Shown here piece after piece: positions 1 through 12,500 of a stretch of DNA of 64,000 nucleotides. The stretch lies in the NCBI GenBank assembly GCA_018697195.1, contig CM031879.1, forward strand, positions 47,098,134 to 47,162,133, given 5' to 3'. Below the pieces are notes generated by a model. It was not told where the DNA came from and did not search any database. It was given only the letters and a program-made list of their open reading frames with translations. Both the position numbers and the translations under genes were made by a program. This stretch comes from Certhia americana (Eukaryota; Chordata; Aves; Passeriformes; Certhiidae). How positions within the stretch are numbered: position 1 is the stretch's first letter; each line of letters begins with the position of its first letter.

Positions 1-536
1 TATCTCCCCTAGAGCCTTTTCTTCTCCAGCCTTAATAGTCTCAGGAGTCAGTATTGCCCTAGTGGGTAAGATTCTCCAGTTCTTCAATTGTCCTTGGCAC
101 CCTTTGCTGGACTCACACCAATAAATCCATGTAGGTGTATTTGACACTGTGCTTGGATGCATTTCACAGGGCTAAGTAGAGAAGGATCTGACCTGCTATG
201 AGCACTTTTTCCCAAGTAGCCCAGTAGAATTCCTCTGCTTCAGGTGTGTATTGGTAGCTCATGGTCAACTTCCTACTCATATATGCTTGCCTGATTGGAA
301 GCAAAATGTTCTTGATGGCTCAGTGGGTTTTAGTGTCACAAAATTATCAGTTCTTGCCTGAGACCACAGTATACAAGTGTTCCAGGTAGAGACAGTTTTG
401 TTGTTCAGCCTGCTGTAGAAACAGGTATGTTTCAGTGATGCCCAAAGTATTTCTCAAGAGGTGGATCTATAAAACACGGTAGGATTCCTGTAGGGTGATA
501 TGCTGGGGGAATATAAGCTGCTTGTTTTACCTTTAG
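1..536 (+). other. RANGAP1 intron (5' edge of window)
   Basis: Non-coding sequence before the first visible RANGAP1 exon. It ends in a pyrimidine-rich acceptor (ttttacctttag). I see no other gene or repeat here. The upstream RANGAP1 exons lie outside the window. Confidence 0.7.
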
Positions 537-3500
537 ATATTGGCAACTGCTCTGAAAGAGTGTCACAGGAAATCAAGTGCCCAGGGCAAGCCTCTTGCTT
601 TAAAAATATTTGTGGCTGGCAGAAATCGTCTGGAGAATGATGGTGCCACTGCCCTGGCTGAAGCCTTCGGGGTGAGTATCAAACCAGAGCTGCTTTGACA
701 ACAAATTGGAGCAAGGCATGATTGAGTGCTAGCGTTAAAGATGATGCACACAGAGTTTGCCTCAACTTGGAGGCAGGAACTGCTGGTCTGGTCACTAAAG
801 TCACGACGTTTCTCACTGCTGAAATTGGAGTCTTCAACAAGTGGAATTAGAGTTGCTGGTGGAGTGTTTGTGGCCTAAATTTCCAAACATGTAACTAGTA
901 GCTGTGTGAAGTAGTTACCTGAGGGAGAAATAATCATCTCCTGAGTAATTTAATAGTCCTATTCCTTTTCCTCTTTCTGTGCTAATGGTTGTTGTCTGGC
1001 ACTGGGGTGGGTATCCCAGCTTGTTGTCTTTAGTGCTGCTTTGCTCAGTCATCTGGCAAGAGCATCCCAGTGTTTTTGCTAGGATCAACTGGTCAGAGCT
1101 TCAAGTGTTTCCTGATTTTCTCTAGCTGTCACAGACCCACTTGCCCTTGTTTGGAAGAGAATTCACTGTGATTGGGGCACGTGATTGCCTTTTCTTGCTT
1201 CAATTACTGCTAGAAGTGACTACTGAATTATAATGCATATTGTCAGGTGTATCGACAATGATATTGCAGGTTACAGGTTGACTTTTTTTGTAAAGTAAAG
1301 TAAATGCCTAGATGTGATTTTGATTAATCAGTAATCATGAGAGAAATAAGGCTTTTTTGTGAAGAGAAAAAAGGACTCTTGCACAATTCAATATGAATCA
1401 AACAAAAGCAGTTTGTTATGCTTTTAAGCATTGTTTATATTTACTGCTTATCACAGTCATGCATTATTTGATTGGAAGCTCCGCTGTGTCCATGCACCTC
1501 TTGATTGGTAGCTCTACTTTGTCCATGAGGCATATGGACACACCTTTTTCTTAATCTAATTGTTTGATACTATAAGTGTCATTTTACTTAGGTTGATATT
1601 CCTATGTCTGTCAGCAATTTTCTGCTTCTTTCTTCTTGCAACATCAGCTTTTTTATCCACAAAGATGTCCTCATTGTTTAGTTACAAACAAACTAAAATA
1701 GGTATATAGGACAATGATACTTGTCTCTTTGAAGTGGGACTTTATATTTATCTTAATCACTTGCCATGCATCTATGATTTCACTTAGGTTTGCAACAGAA
1801 TTGTTGGTAAATAACTCATGTAGAAGAACTGATGGGATTTTGAAACTCAAAACAATTTACTTAATTTTTTTAAGTAAATCCTAAGAGTGGAGCAGTATAC
1901 TCTTGAGCTGAAGTATGTTTTCTAAAAGCTTCTTTTGTCTTGCATGCTTTCCCAGATCATTGGGACTCTAGAAGAGGTCCATATGCCACAGAATGGAATT
2001 AACCATCCTGGCATAACAGCACTGGCACAGGCCTTTGCTATCAACCCACTGCTTAAGGTTATAAACTTGAATGACAACACCTTCACAGAGAAAGGAGCTG
2101 TGGCCATGGCAGAGGTGAGTTGTTTTAAGCAGTTGTTTTGTGTTTTGTCTGGAGTCTGGTTGGCATTAGCATTTTTGGGTTGGTGGAACCATGTCACACT
2201 GCAATGGGAAAGATGACATTCCAGAAGTAATAGGATGTTCACTTACTTGCATGTCCACTTTCAAATCTGTGCTGTCTTGCTCTGCAGACTCTGAAGGCAC
2301 TTCGGCAGATTGAAGTGATCAACTTTGGGGACTGCCTAGTACGTTCCAAGGGTGCTGTTGCTATTGCTGATGCTGTTAAAGAAGGGCTCCATAAATTAAA
2401 GGTATTGTCTGCTTGCTTTTCAGCTCTTTTGAAAAATGGCAAGTTTCCAGTTTCATGTTTTTCTGTTCATTCTCCTACTGCTACTATTTACTTTGAGAGG
2501 ATTCAGTTCCATGCAGGCTCTGTGCTCACAACTAAAAAGCAACAAGCTGTGCTATAGATCAGTGGTATCCCAGCAAGGACTGTGCTATGTGGAGGTGTAC
2601 CAGTGATCTGTTTAGTCCTTGCTTGATGTTTTTGCAGCTGTTGACTCAACTCAGCAAGTGCTACTCAAGGAATCTGATAATGGAAGTACCTGACGTTAGA
2701 ACTTCCCAGACCTTCAAGAGTGGGGACTGATATGAAGGGGACTTCATGAACAGCTTGTCTCTTTAGCATTTCATAGCTCATACAGTTAATGCTTTTTCTT
2801 TGCTAATGCATTGGTCAAGAGTCCAAGTATTTTTATTTTTTTGGTGATACCACAACCTCCTACATCAGTGTTTGCACAGGACTTGAATCTGACAACATTC
2901 TGGAAAGGCTGAAGTCAAATGAATAACAGCAAACTAGGATCTCTAGAAACACCTGCCATGAGTAATAACTACTGAGAGACAGATGCTGAACATGTGATTC
3001 CTAATCTTGCAGTCAAAGACAAAAATTAATCTAGTACCTATTTGTGTGTATGAACCTGGTACAGAAAGAAGTGGTGTGTGATCCCTTGCTTGGGCTTCTG
3101 TTGGTTCTACTGGAGCTTGTCTGAATCTCCAAAGCAAACTTAAGTAATGGGGTATTGAGATGAGCAGACAGAAGTTAGTTTTTTCCAGAGCAGAAATGGT
3201 TAAGGGAAGGTAGCATGAAGCAATTACAGCTGATTCATTCTGTTCAAGGACTGCTTCCCTTCTGCTGTTAATATTCAATCTCTTCTCAGGAAGGGTTATG
3301 TGGAAGGGTGGGGGATGGTGTCTGGCTGTTGAATTACTTTACTCTTACTAGTCCACATGATTTCTCTGTTGGCTGGATCTCTAAGAAGTAGTACCACTCA
3401 TGGCTTGTTTTTTGAAGACCTTAATTTTCAACTGAGGTGTCAAGGGAAATGTGCAATCTGTTTAGTACAGTAGCTGCCCTTCTTTTGTTAGACTTACTAG

Positions 3501-6500
3501 AGTGAGTTTTGCAGTGCTCTTGTGACCCTTGATAAGTGAAGATCTCCAGTCAGCTGACTGCTAAGGACTGAAATGTCTGCTACCTTTTAGGCGAGCAGTG
3601 ATCTGTAGGTATTTTAAAATTACCACCTTTAATAGTGCTGCTCTTAACCATCAGTATGCTTCAAAATTCCCCTTTCAAGCATATGAGGCAGGAGTATGTC
3701 GGGCTTTATTTTCAGTTAATAACACCTTTTTTTGGTGGGAATCTCTTCAAATGACAGTCTTTCGTAGGGCACTTGTGAGGACATGAAATTTATGGATATG
3801 ATAGATATTAATAGGAATTCTGCAGACAAAATGTTCTTCTGCGTTTTTAGGAACTGAATTTGTCTTTCTGTGAGATCAAACGAGATGCTGCTCTGACTGT
3901 TGCTGAAGCTATTGAAGATAAGACAGAGTTGGAGAAGCTGGATCTCAATGGTATGTTTGCTAGATCAAAGTATGTCTAGTTTGATTCCAATGAGAAACCA
4001 CTAGGAAGAATATTGACAGAACCATATTTACTATTCTTGCAGTTGTCAGTGTATGAAAAAAGGTACTCTGAACTTACATGACCTTGGGGCAGGAAATGGT
4101 TAGATCCTGAAAGTTTTCTTAAACCATGAACTCGGTTAATTGCTAAGCATTTTTGGTACACCTGAAAAGGTGGAAAGATTTAGCTGATATCTATATCTGT
4201 TTCCAGTAAAACTTTGATTATTCAGTGCTATGTCAGATACTTCATACTTGCACAAACCTTTGTGTGCAACTCTGCAGAAGAGTGTGAGAACTTTGACTTT
4301 TGTTGGCTTTTGCTTTTCATACCTTTGGTCACTGTATTTCACTGGCACTGTGCTCTGCGTCCTTGTTTTAGAATCACTAAGAAAAAGAGCTATTTAGAGA
4401 AATGACAGGAAGTCTGTCATACAGACTGTGAAGCATTAAGGGGTTTTCATCTCCAACCATTGTGTAAAGCTGCTGAAATTTGTTTAACAACTGTTTGATT
4501 CTGTCTGGCAAGTGCAGTTTGTGTTGCTGCCTCTAACGTGTTGCACAGAAATGGCAGGTAACTGTTTGATTTCAGAAACAAGAGATAGACAAGAATATAT
4601 GGCTAAGTCCTCAAGAACAAACTTGTGTGTATCTGTCAAGTCCAGTCCCTTCCCTCTATCAACCTAGGTAACTGTCTGGGAGAAGAGGTGTGTGAGCAAC
4701 TCCATGAAATCCTTGAAGGCTTCAATATGGCATCGGTGCTGGGATCTTTGAGGTAGGCATGGTACCAGAGTTTAATCAGAGGTTTTCTGACAATTTTCAT
4801 CAATGCTTTCATTGACCTATCTCACTTTAAAATAAGAACTCTCATTGCTGGTGGATGTTGATCTGAGTGTGGAGCACAGCCAAGGATGTGTCTTAAACTT
4901 GTCTTGTTTTCTTAGATGGACTTACCTTAGCATAAGTAACTGGTTGTGTTTGTTGATGTTTTCTTGCTGTTCTCAGCTGGGTGACTGATGTCTGAGTGTC
5001 CTCTTGCTGTGCTGTAGGCGTGATGTGCTTCTTGCAGTAGGACTCTGAGGAGAGGCTGCTTTTTTTTTCTTGAAGATTTCTTGAGTGCCAATGTGCAGGA
5101 ATTCTAGGTGTGTAATTAATGGAATGTGTGACATGCAAACCTTAGTGATGATGAAGGGGATGAGGATGAAGATGAGGAAGAGGAAGAAGATGAAGATGAG
5201 GAGGAGGAAGAGGAGGAGGAGGAGGAACAGCAACAGCGGAAGGAGAGAGGAGCAGAAGAACAGGAGTCACTGACTCCTAAGAAGATAGTTGATTCACAGG
5301 TAAGCTTACTGCCAAATGGATTCTTGTCTCTTCAGCTGGAGAGGAGTAAAGGAGGAAATGAGATTTTGGAGTCTGAACTTGAAGTGCTGACAGGCAGTCA
5401 CATTCCTGCATGGGCTGGCACTATGGTAACTGGGAGATAACATTCGGGAAACAAAATGGATTAGTTGAAAAACGTGTTTTGTTAAAGTGTGCATGTTGTA
5501 CACGTGTGGAGGGAAATGCTGAGTAGTTGTTGTAGCAAAAGTCTTCCATGTTCAGAAAGTGGTGGGGACCTTGTAGATGCAGTGCCATGCCCTTGTGCTA
5601 GCATCTCCTGGCTGTTCTAGCTGTGGGCTTAGGTCAGTCTCAGGTTGTTTTCAAACAGAACAGATTATGGCCTGGAATAGCTGTGCCCTGAACTTCTGCT
5701 GTCCCATCTGCTTTTGCTGAACCAATTTTTTTACTTCCAACACTAAACTTGAGATGGATTCTGCCTGTTTCAGGCTTCAACTCCAGTGCCGTCTCCTCCT
5801 GTGGATGTTGCCACATTCCTTGCTTTCCCATCACCAGAGAAGCTGCTGCGACTAGGACCAAAGTGCTCTGTGCTGATAGCTCAGCAGGTAGGTGAGCTGG
5901 TGCTTGTCTGGGCTTGACTTTTCTCTCAAAATTGTTTAATTAGAAGAGGTGATAACTTGGCCTAGACTTGTATCTTTTCTCCAGTGATCCCAAAGAACCA
6001 TAAGGTCGTGCTCATGCTTAAACTGACATCAGAGCTTCTACAAAAAGTAATTTTGTTTGTTTTGATTGTGCCTTGTGATATGGCCAAGGCAGAGCTGATG
6101 TCAGTCAGCTGAAGACTGTAATTCTTGCGACAGCCCTAGCAGAGACCCATGTTGTGTAGCTGTCTAGCAGTTAGCTGATCTCTATTTTTTTCTCTTTCAG
6201 ACAGATACATCTGATGTAGAGAAAGTAGTTGCAACCCTCCTAAGGATATCCTCAGTCTTCAAAGATGAAGCCCCAGTGAAAACAGCAGTGCATGAAACAA
6301 CAGGTGACTGGGCCTTTATTCACTTTGTGGTGTGACCTGGTTCAGTGCCATAGACACCACGGCAAGGTGGGACAAGACCCCTGTGGGCCATTGGGCCTTT
6401 TTGTCCCAATTGACAAAGTGCCAAGTTGTGTCCTGCTGTTGTATGAAGTGGAAGATTCATTCTGAACCTGGCATATTTTTTGCTGCCAAAGCCTGTCTCT

Positions 6501-9500
6501 GCTGTAGCTGCAGTTGTAGTGGGCTGGTGCTGCATCTGGATGCCTTTACTGCATCTCCTTGATGCTGGACTGTCTACAGGCAGTAGTTCTGTGTTTTAAG
6601 GTCAGTTACCTTTCCAAGGCTGTTTATTTAAAAAGTGTGTTGCAGGAAGTAGCCTCCCTGAAGTAGTATTATGAGATGGTAAAGACAGACCTCCTGGTTG
6701 ATGTCTCTTATCTTTAGCTTCTTCAGGAAGCAGAGATTTCCAGCATGGGGCAAGACACAGAAACCAATGCTCAAGCAAGGGACCATTTCTCACACTGTAT
6801 TGGAGCAGTAGTTTGGGTTAGGTCTGGTTAGTGTGTGGACTAATCCCTTCACAGTTTTGCTTAGAAACAGGAATTTCCAAACAACCCTGGGCATCTGACC
6901 ACTGCCTTTCATCTATTTTGAATCCCCCAGCAGTTCAGTTCTCCCACATATGAGCTCCCTATCGTTATTGTGCAAAAGAACTGGATCAATTATTTTGAAG
7001 ACCACTTAAGGTGGTGTACTGTGCATTTCCCTAGTTTGGAATTTCTTGGTTTGGAATTCATAGACATGGTAAAACTGTTGTTTTACAAACAGTAGCACAA
7101 AAATTCTCTGCAGTTGGTTATGGGTCCAGTCAGTGAAAAATAGCTGGCACCTCAGTGATCTAGTGCACCTTGGCTCATGCCTGTTACAAGTTGTCTCCAG
7201 TGTAAAATGGAACAAAGGATATTAGTGTTGTCCCAAGTGTTTGTGTGCTTATTTATCTTTATTCCTGCTTCTTCAGGAAAGGTAGAACCTTACTTTCCTT
7301 CCATCAAAGCAGCTATCAGTAAGGCCCTGGTTAATATCTAGCACTGTTCTACAGCCACTCGGGTGAATTCTGCCCATTCGAAGAAAACAATTGTCAGAGG
7401 TCAAAAGTGAATTGCCTTGCTCACCTTGTACACATAAGAGGTTAAAGCACTTGTTTGCCCCTTGTTTGTGGCACAGTATTGGTCCTGAGGGAGCCCAGAA
7501 AACAGCTGAACAAACTTTCTCATTGTGTTCTCTCATTCCTTGTGATTTCAAATGAAAGGTGAGTTGTTGCTGGCCTTTAAGTCAAGGCTCTAACTCTTGG
7601 TGCTCTTCTAGTTCATCTGCTCATGTTTATATGCATGTATGCTCAAATGCACTGAGCAGAGCATCTGGTGGTGCATAGGACTGGGGTGTATTGCATCTGA
7701 AACTTGGCAGTGTGGGAATTCTTGTGTGGGCTTTGTGTGTTTTGCTGGATTTTTTAAAATTTGTTTTTTTCTCCTTTGTACTTAAGGGGTTTTAACTGTC
7801 TTAGTGTTTCAGAGCTTATAGCTACAGAGACAAATGAAATCTTAACAGATACTATATCACAAAACTGATTTAACAGCTGAGTTTCTACATGAACCATTTT
7901 AATCTTAAGATCCATAAGTGTCCTTTTTCTGTATTGCTTAAGCTAATGTGCTTATCTCTTTTTAGATGCCTTGATGAAAAAAGCCTTCAGTTCTGCCACA
8001 TTTAATTCAGATGCGTTCATCACAAACCTCTTGGTCCACATGGGACTGCTTAAGGTGAGGAAGCAGGAAAGAGTTAAGTCATGGTCTGTTTAGGCTGTTG
8101 AAGGCCAGACTGGCAGGATTTTGGGTAATTATGTTGCCATGGAAGCAGCTGGGTGCTTGTGCATGCCTGATGCTCAGGGACAATGGAAGTCTGCAGGTCC
8201 AGCAGAAACTGCAAATTGCAAGGTTGCATTAGGATGAAGTATGTGTCACCTTCTTATACGTCTCCTGCTTAATGTGCTTTGCATTCTCAGTCATTCCCCG
8301 AATGAGGGTCAGGTAGGGCAGTAATGCTGCTGTTGGACTATGGTGCCTATAAAAGCCATGTCAGTGTTATTAGTTATTGGGGTCCTTTAGGGCATTTCTT
8401 GAGAGCATGTCTCAAAAATGTGCATCAGCTACTTTTGCCCAGTCAATGGCATTCAGCTTCATTCATTCAGCTTTGGAGACTCTTTGCCAAATGCTAGCAT
8501 TAAGTAATTAGTTACAAGGAATAAACTTATGGTGAGGAGATGGAGGATGAGTAGGAAGCCTGTGATTTTCTTAGAATTAGTAGCTTTATTTTAAGTGAGG
8601 TGACTGTGGAGAGGTTATGTCTGCAGAACCTTAAACACCTTTGCCTGCTTATGCTGTGAAGGGATAGTGTTTCTCACTGCCTTAAGACCAGGAAGCTGAG
8701 AATATAAATTTGGACTAAGACAATTCTAAACTACAGAAAAGCCATAATCTGTTATAGTAGCCTGCTATTAAACAGGTTTATGAATGTCCTTCTGGAAATA
8801 TCTGGCTTGGGGCCCAGACCCTTGTTGACATGCATGTGTATGACTTAATTTCCTAAAAATCAGTTAGTTTAGCCTCTTCCCGTCTTCATTGTATACTGGA
8901 CCAACTTGGAGCTTCTCACTTCCCAGAAAGGTCAATGGAACCCAAGGTGGCATTTGGTTCTGCAGAATGCCTGTTTTGAGGACTGCCACCTACCTCTTGC
9001 CCATATGGAAAATAGCAATATGCATGAGGCACAAACCACAAACCTGTGCTCCTGACACAAAGCACAAACCTGCTTTCAGGCCAGGAAGTGATGCTGATGA
9101 TAGAGCCCTGGAGGATCAGCCTGCTGATTGTCATCTGTGATGTGCTTAATTCATCACCAGTCCCCTACATTTGGAGGAGGTGCATACTCCATTTTCAGTC
9201 CTACGTAGCTGGAAGCATGTGAGCAACAGATATTCTTAATACTGTGAACTCCAAGGTCATACAACAGGAACACATGTCTTTGTGCTGTCTGCAGAATGAG
9301 GAGTTTTGTTGAAATGCCAGTACAGAAATAAATGAAAGCAATATAAGAGCTGGGACATGTAGGGGTAGCATCACATGAGGAGTGAGAATGACTTATGCAT
9401 CCTGTAAGCAAGGGGATGACTGTTGGCTTTATCTTGTACGTAACTGGGAGACCAGTTCTGGGAACGCTGCATCAGAATCTGGAGGGAGATTGTCTAAGAA

Positions 9501-12500
9501 CTGGTATAAAAATGAGCTACAGAATAATACAATAAAAATTAAGGCAACTGAATTCTTTATGGACTGAAGTCTGGTGGAATTCCTCAGAAGAACATTTTGA
9601 CGCAGAGCCTCTGAGAAGATTTGGCTGTTCTGCTTGCAGGTTCACCACTTCCCTTTCTCTGTTAGTACTGCTGTCAGTTGATAAGTACTAGAATGTTCTT
9701 GATACATTATTTCAGGTGCTGGGAGACTATGGAATTGGCCATCTTTGTCTTGTACTTAATCTAGTGACCAGCTTTCTCTGCTGCAGTGTGTGGGAGCGCT
9801 TCATCCAGCAGAAGATTCCTTGTCTGTGAATTACAGTGGATTAGATCAAATCCCAATTGTGTGATGTCTGATTTCTTGTCCATTTGTCAGAGTGAAGAGA
9901 AGATCAAAACTGTTCCAAGCCTCTATGGTATTCTTATGACCTTGAACCATATGGTCCAGCAGGATTATTTCCCTAAATCCCTGGCCCCAGTTCTCTCGGC
10001 TTTTGTTACAAAGTGAGTATTGTATTTGCCATGCAGTCTTGTCTGTGGGAGCTTGTGAAACTGTTTGAGGGTTAATACCTACATGTAAGCTGTTGTGAAA
10101 GCCCACTAAATGCCTGTTCTGAAATTGAGAATTAATAGCTCAATGGGCCTCTATTTTATCTTGTTTACTGCAGTATGTGAGATTTGGAGTTAAAAAGAAA
10201 TCCTAAAGAGGGAAAAGTGGGAAGTTTGCTTTACACGGAAGTGGCTCTGAAGGAGAGACTGCTAATGCCTCTCACAGAAGAGCTGTTTTGAGCTTAAGGA
10301 AACCTGCTGGGTTTCTGGCCACTGCATGAGTGAACTTTGGGTACACTGGATCTAACTATGCCCTCTGAGTCATCCTTCAGAGTTAGAGAGGGTCAGCAGA
10401 GCTCTACCAGAGTTGTTATGCTGTGTGACACTGAGCACCAGCAGATGAAAATGGCAAAACACAAAAGATTGAATTTGCTTTTAAATGGAACTTCCTACTG
10501 TGACAGCACTAACAAAGTTAGTGGTTTTTCTGAGAACTAAATGGGGAGCATAAGTACTGAAGAAGCAACTTTTACTGACTGCCCATACTTAATATAGTAT
10601 ACTTCCACTATAAATGTAGAACCAACCCCATCAGCCTTAGCTTTTTAAGTGTGTTAAATAGCTATGGAAACCATATTTCTCCAGAATTAAATCAGTGTCA
10701 ACTTCAGCATTGATGACATTTAGGAGAAAAAGCCTACCAAATAGATTTGCAATAGGATTGCATACTACTGTTCAACAGTCAGAGGAGAAACTGTCCAAAA
10801 ATGTCACTTTAGGCAAAACAGCAGAGGCCTGAAATTCGTTTGGAGCTTGGTGGCTGGCTCAGCATGGACCATGTGCTATGTAGGGTGAGAGCAGCTTTGT
10901 AGCAGGTTCCAGAATGAGGCTTAAGCCTTAATGAATTTCATGATTATATGGACTATCAGCTGCTGCTTGGAATCCCTTGCTGGTGAAAGGTGGAGGCATC
11001 AGATAGTTGTGGTCAGTATGAAGCGTGGACAGTAGGCCATTGGTAGTCTGTCTTGGTTCTGGGCTTGGAAGCTGGCCAGTTGTGATAGGGGAAAAGAATT
11101 TTTCCAAGCATTGGTGTGACTGAAGCTGTCAAAGCTGGTATGTAGCAGTGGTTTGTGTCCATAAACACCAACCATGCTAAGGACAGTTTTGGAAAATAAA
11201 GCATCTTGTTTACACATGTGCAAATACTAACTGGAGGCCCTTCTTGTGGAACACTTTGCCTGCTGCCTCCTGTCTGTGTTGATCAGGTTCAAGCTGGTGG
11301 CCATGTGCTTTACCAACTGAACAAAAACACCTCCAACTCAATCATTACAGGTTTGAGCAAGAAGTACCAGGACTTGCCATGTGAAGTTACCCAGACGTAT
11401 CACTGAATTTATGCTGTTTCCTACACTGCTACCTTACTCTTGCTTGCTGATCAAGCCCCAGCCCTCAAAATGGAATTTAAATTGCAGGAAGCTGAGAATA
11501 TAGGAGAAAGACTTAGGTTCAGGGCATTTGACTGTCCTAATCATTTGTCAGGTAGCAGTGCCCAGAGGAGCCTCTTAATTTTAAGTGTCCTAACAGATTT
11601 TGTTCAGAAAAGACACTTGTGTCCCTTCTTCCTGTGACATGTGCATGTAGGCTTTTCCCAATGAATATTTTTATGCTGTAGCTGATGTTGTATGTGACAG
11701 AATAAAGAGTAAAGTTTTGGTCTTGATGAATTCATCAACAAAAACCCCATTGAATCCAGAACCAGCATTTCACTACAAGAACAAGAGGGGAGTCTCTTGG
11801 TGAAGTATGAGACTGTTCTTAGGTTCTGTAGAAGCTGAGTGAGAGCCTCTCAGTGGAAGGCAGATCTTCCTGCCTTCCTGCAGTATGTACCAGTGCTAAT
11901 GCCAAGCCTCCACTGCCCCTGGTGCTGTGAAAGGCTTGGAGCTGAAGTTTTCTTGCTTTACAAACTTGTTGTAAGCTGTGATTTTATAGGGAAACTTTTG
12001 TCCTGTGCTGCATGTGAAGTGCACTCTAGATACAAGCAATCTATCTCTGTTACATGAACATAGGCATTTCTTATAATGCTTTTCCTTATGGGAACAAGGA
12101 CAACAGCCCTTAAATTATGTGTGGACAAATGTAAACAGTTCAAGAACCCCACAGTCCAGTTAAAACAGCCTGTTGTGGTTTAACCCCAGCTGCTGCCTAG
12201 GGCTCACACAGCCACCTACTCACACCCCAGTGGGATGGGAAAGAAAAGGGGAAGACTGGAAGGGAGCAGACTTGTGGGTTGATGTGAAGATGGGTTAACA
12301 GGTAAAGCAAAAGCTGCATCTGCAAGCAAAACAAAAGGAGTTAATTTACCACTTCCACCATCTCCAGGAAAGCTCTGTCATAGCTAGCTACTGCTTTATC
12401 TGATAAGTATGATGTCATGTGCTATGGAATTTCTCTTTGGACACTTTGGGTCAGCTGTCCTGGTCTGTCCCCTCTGGCTTCTTGTGCACCCCTGGCCTGC

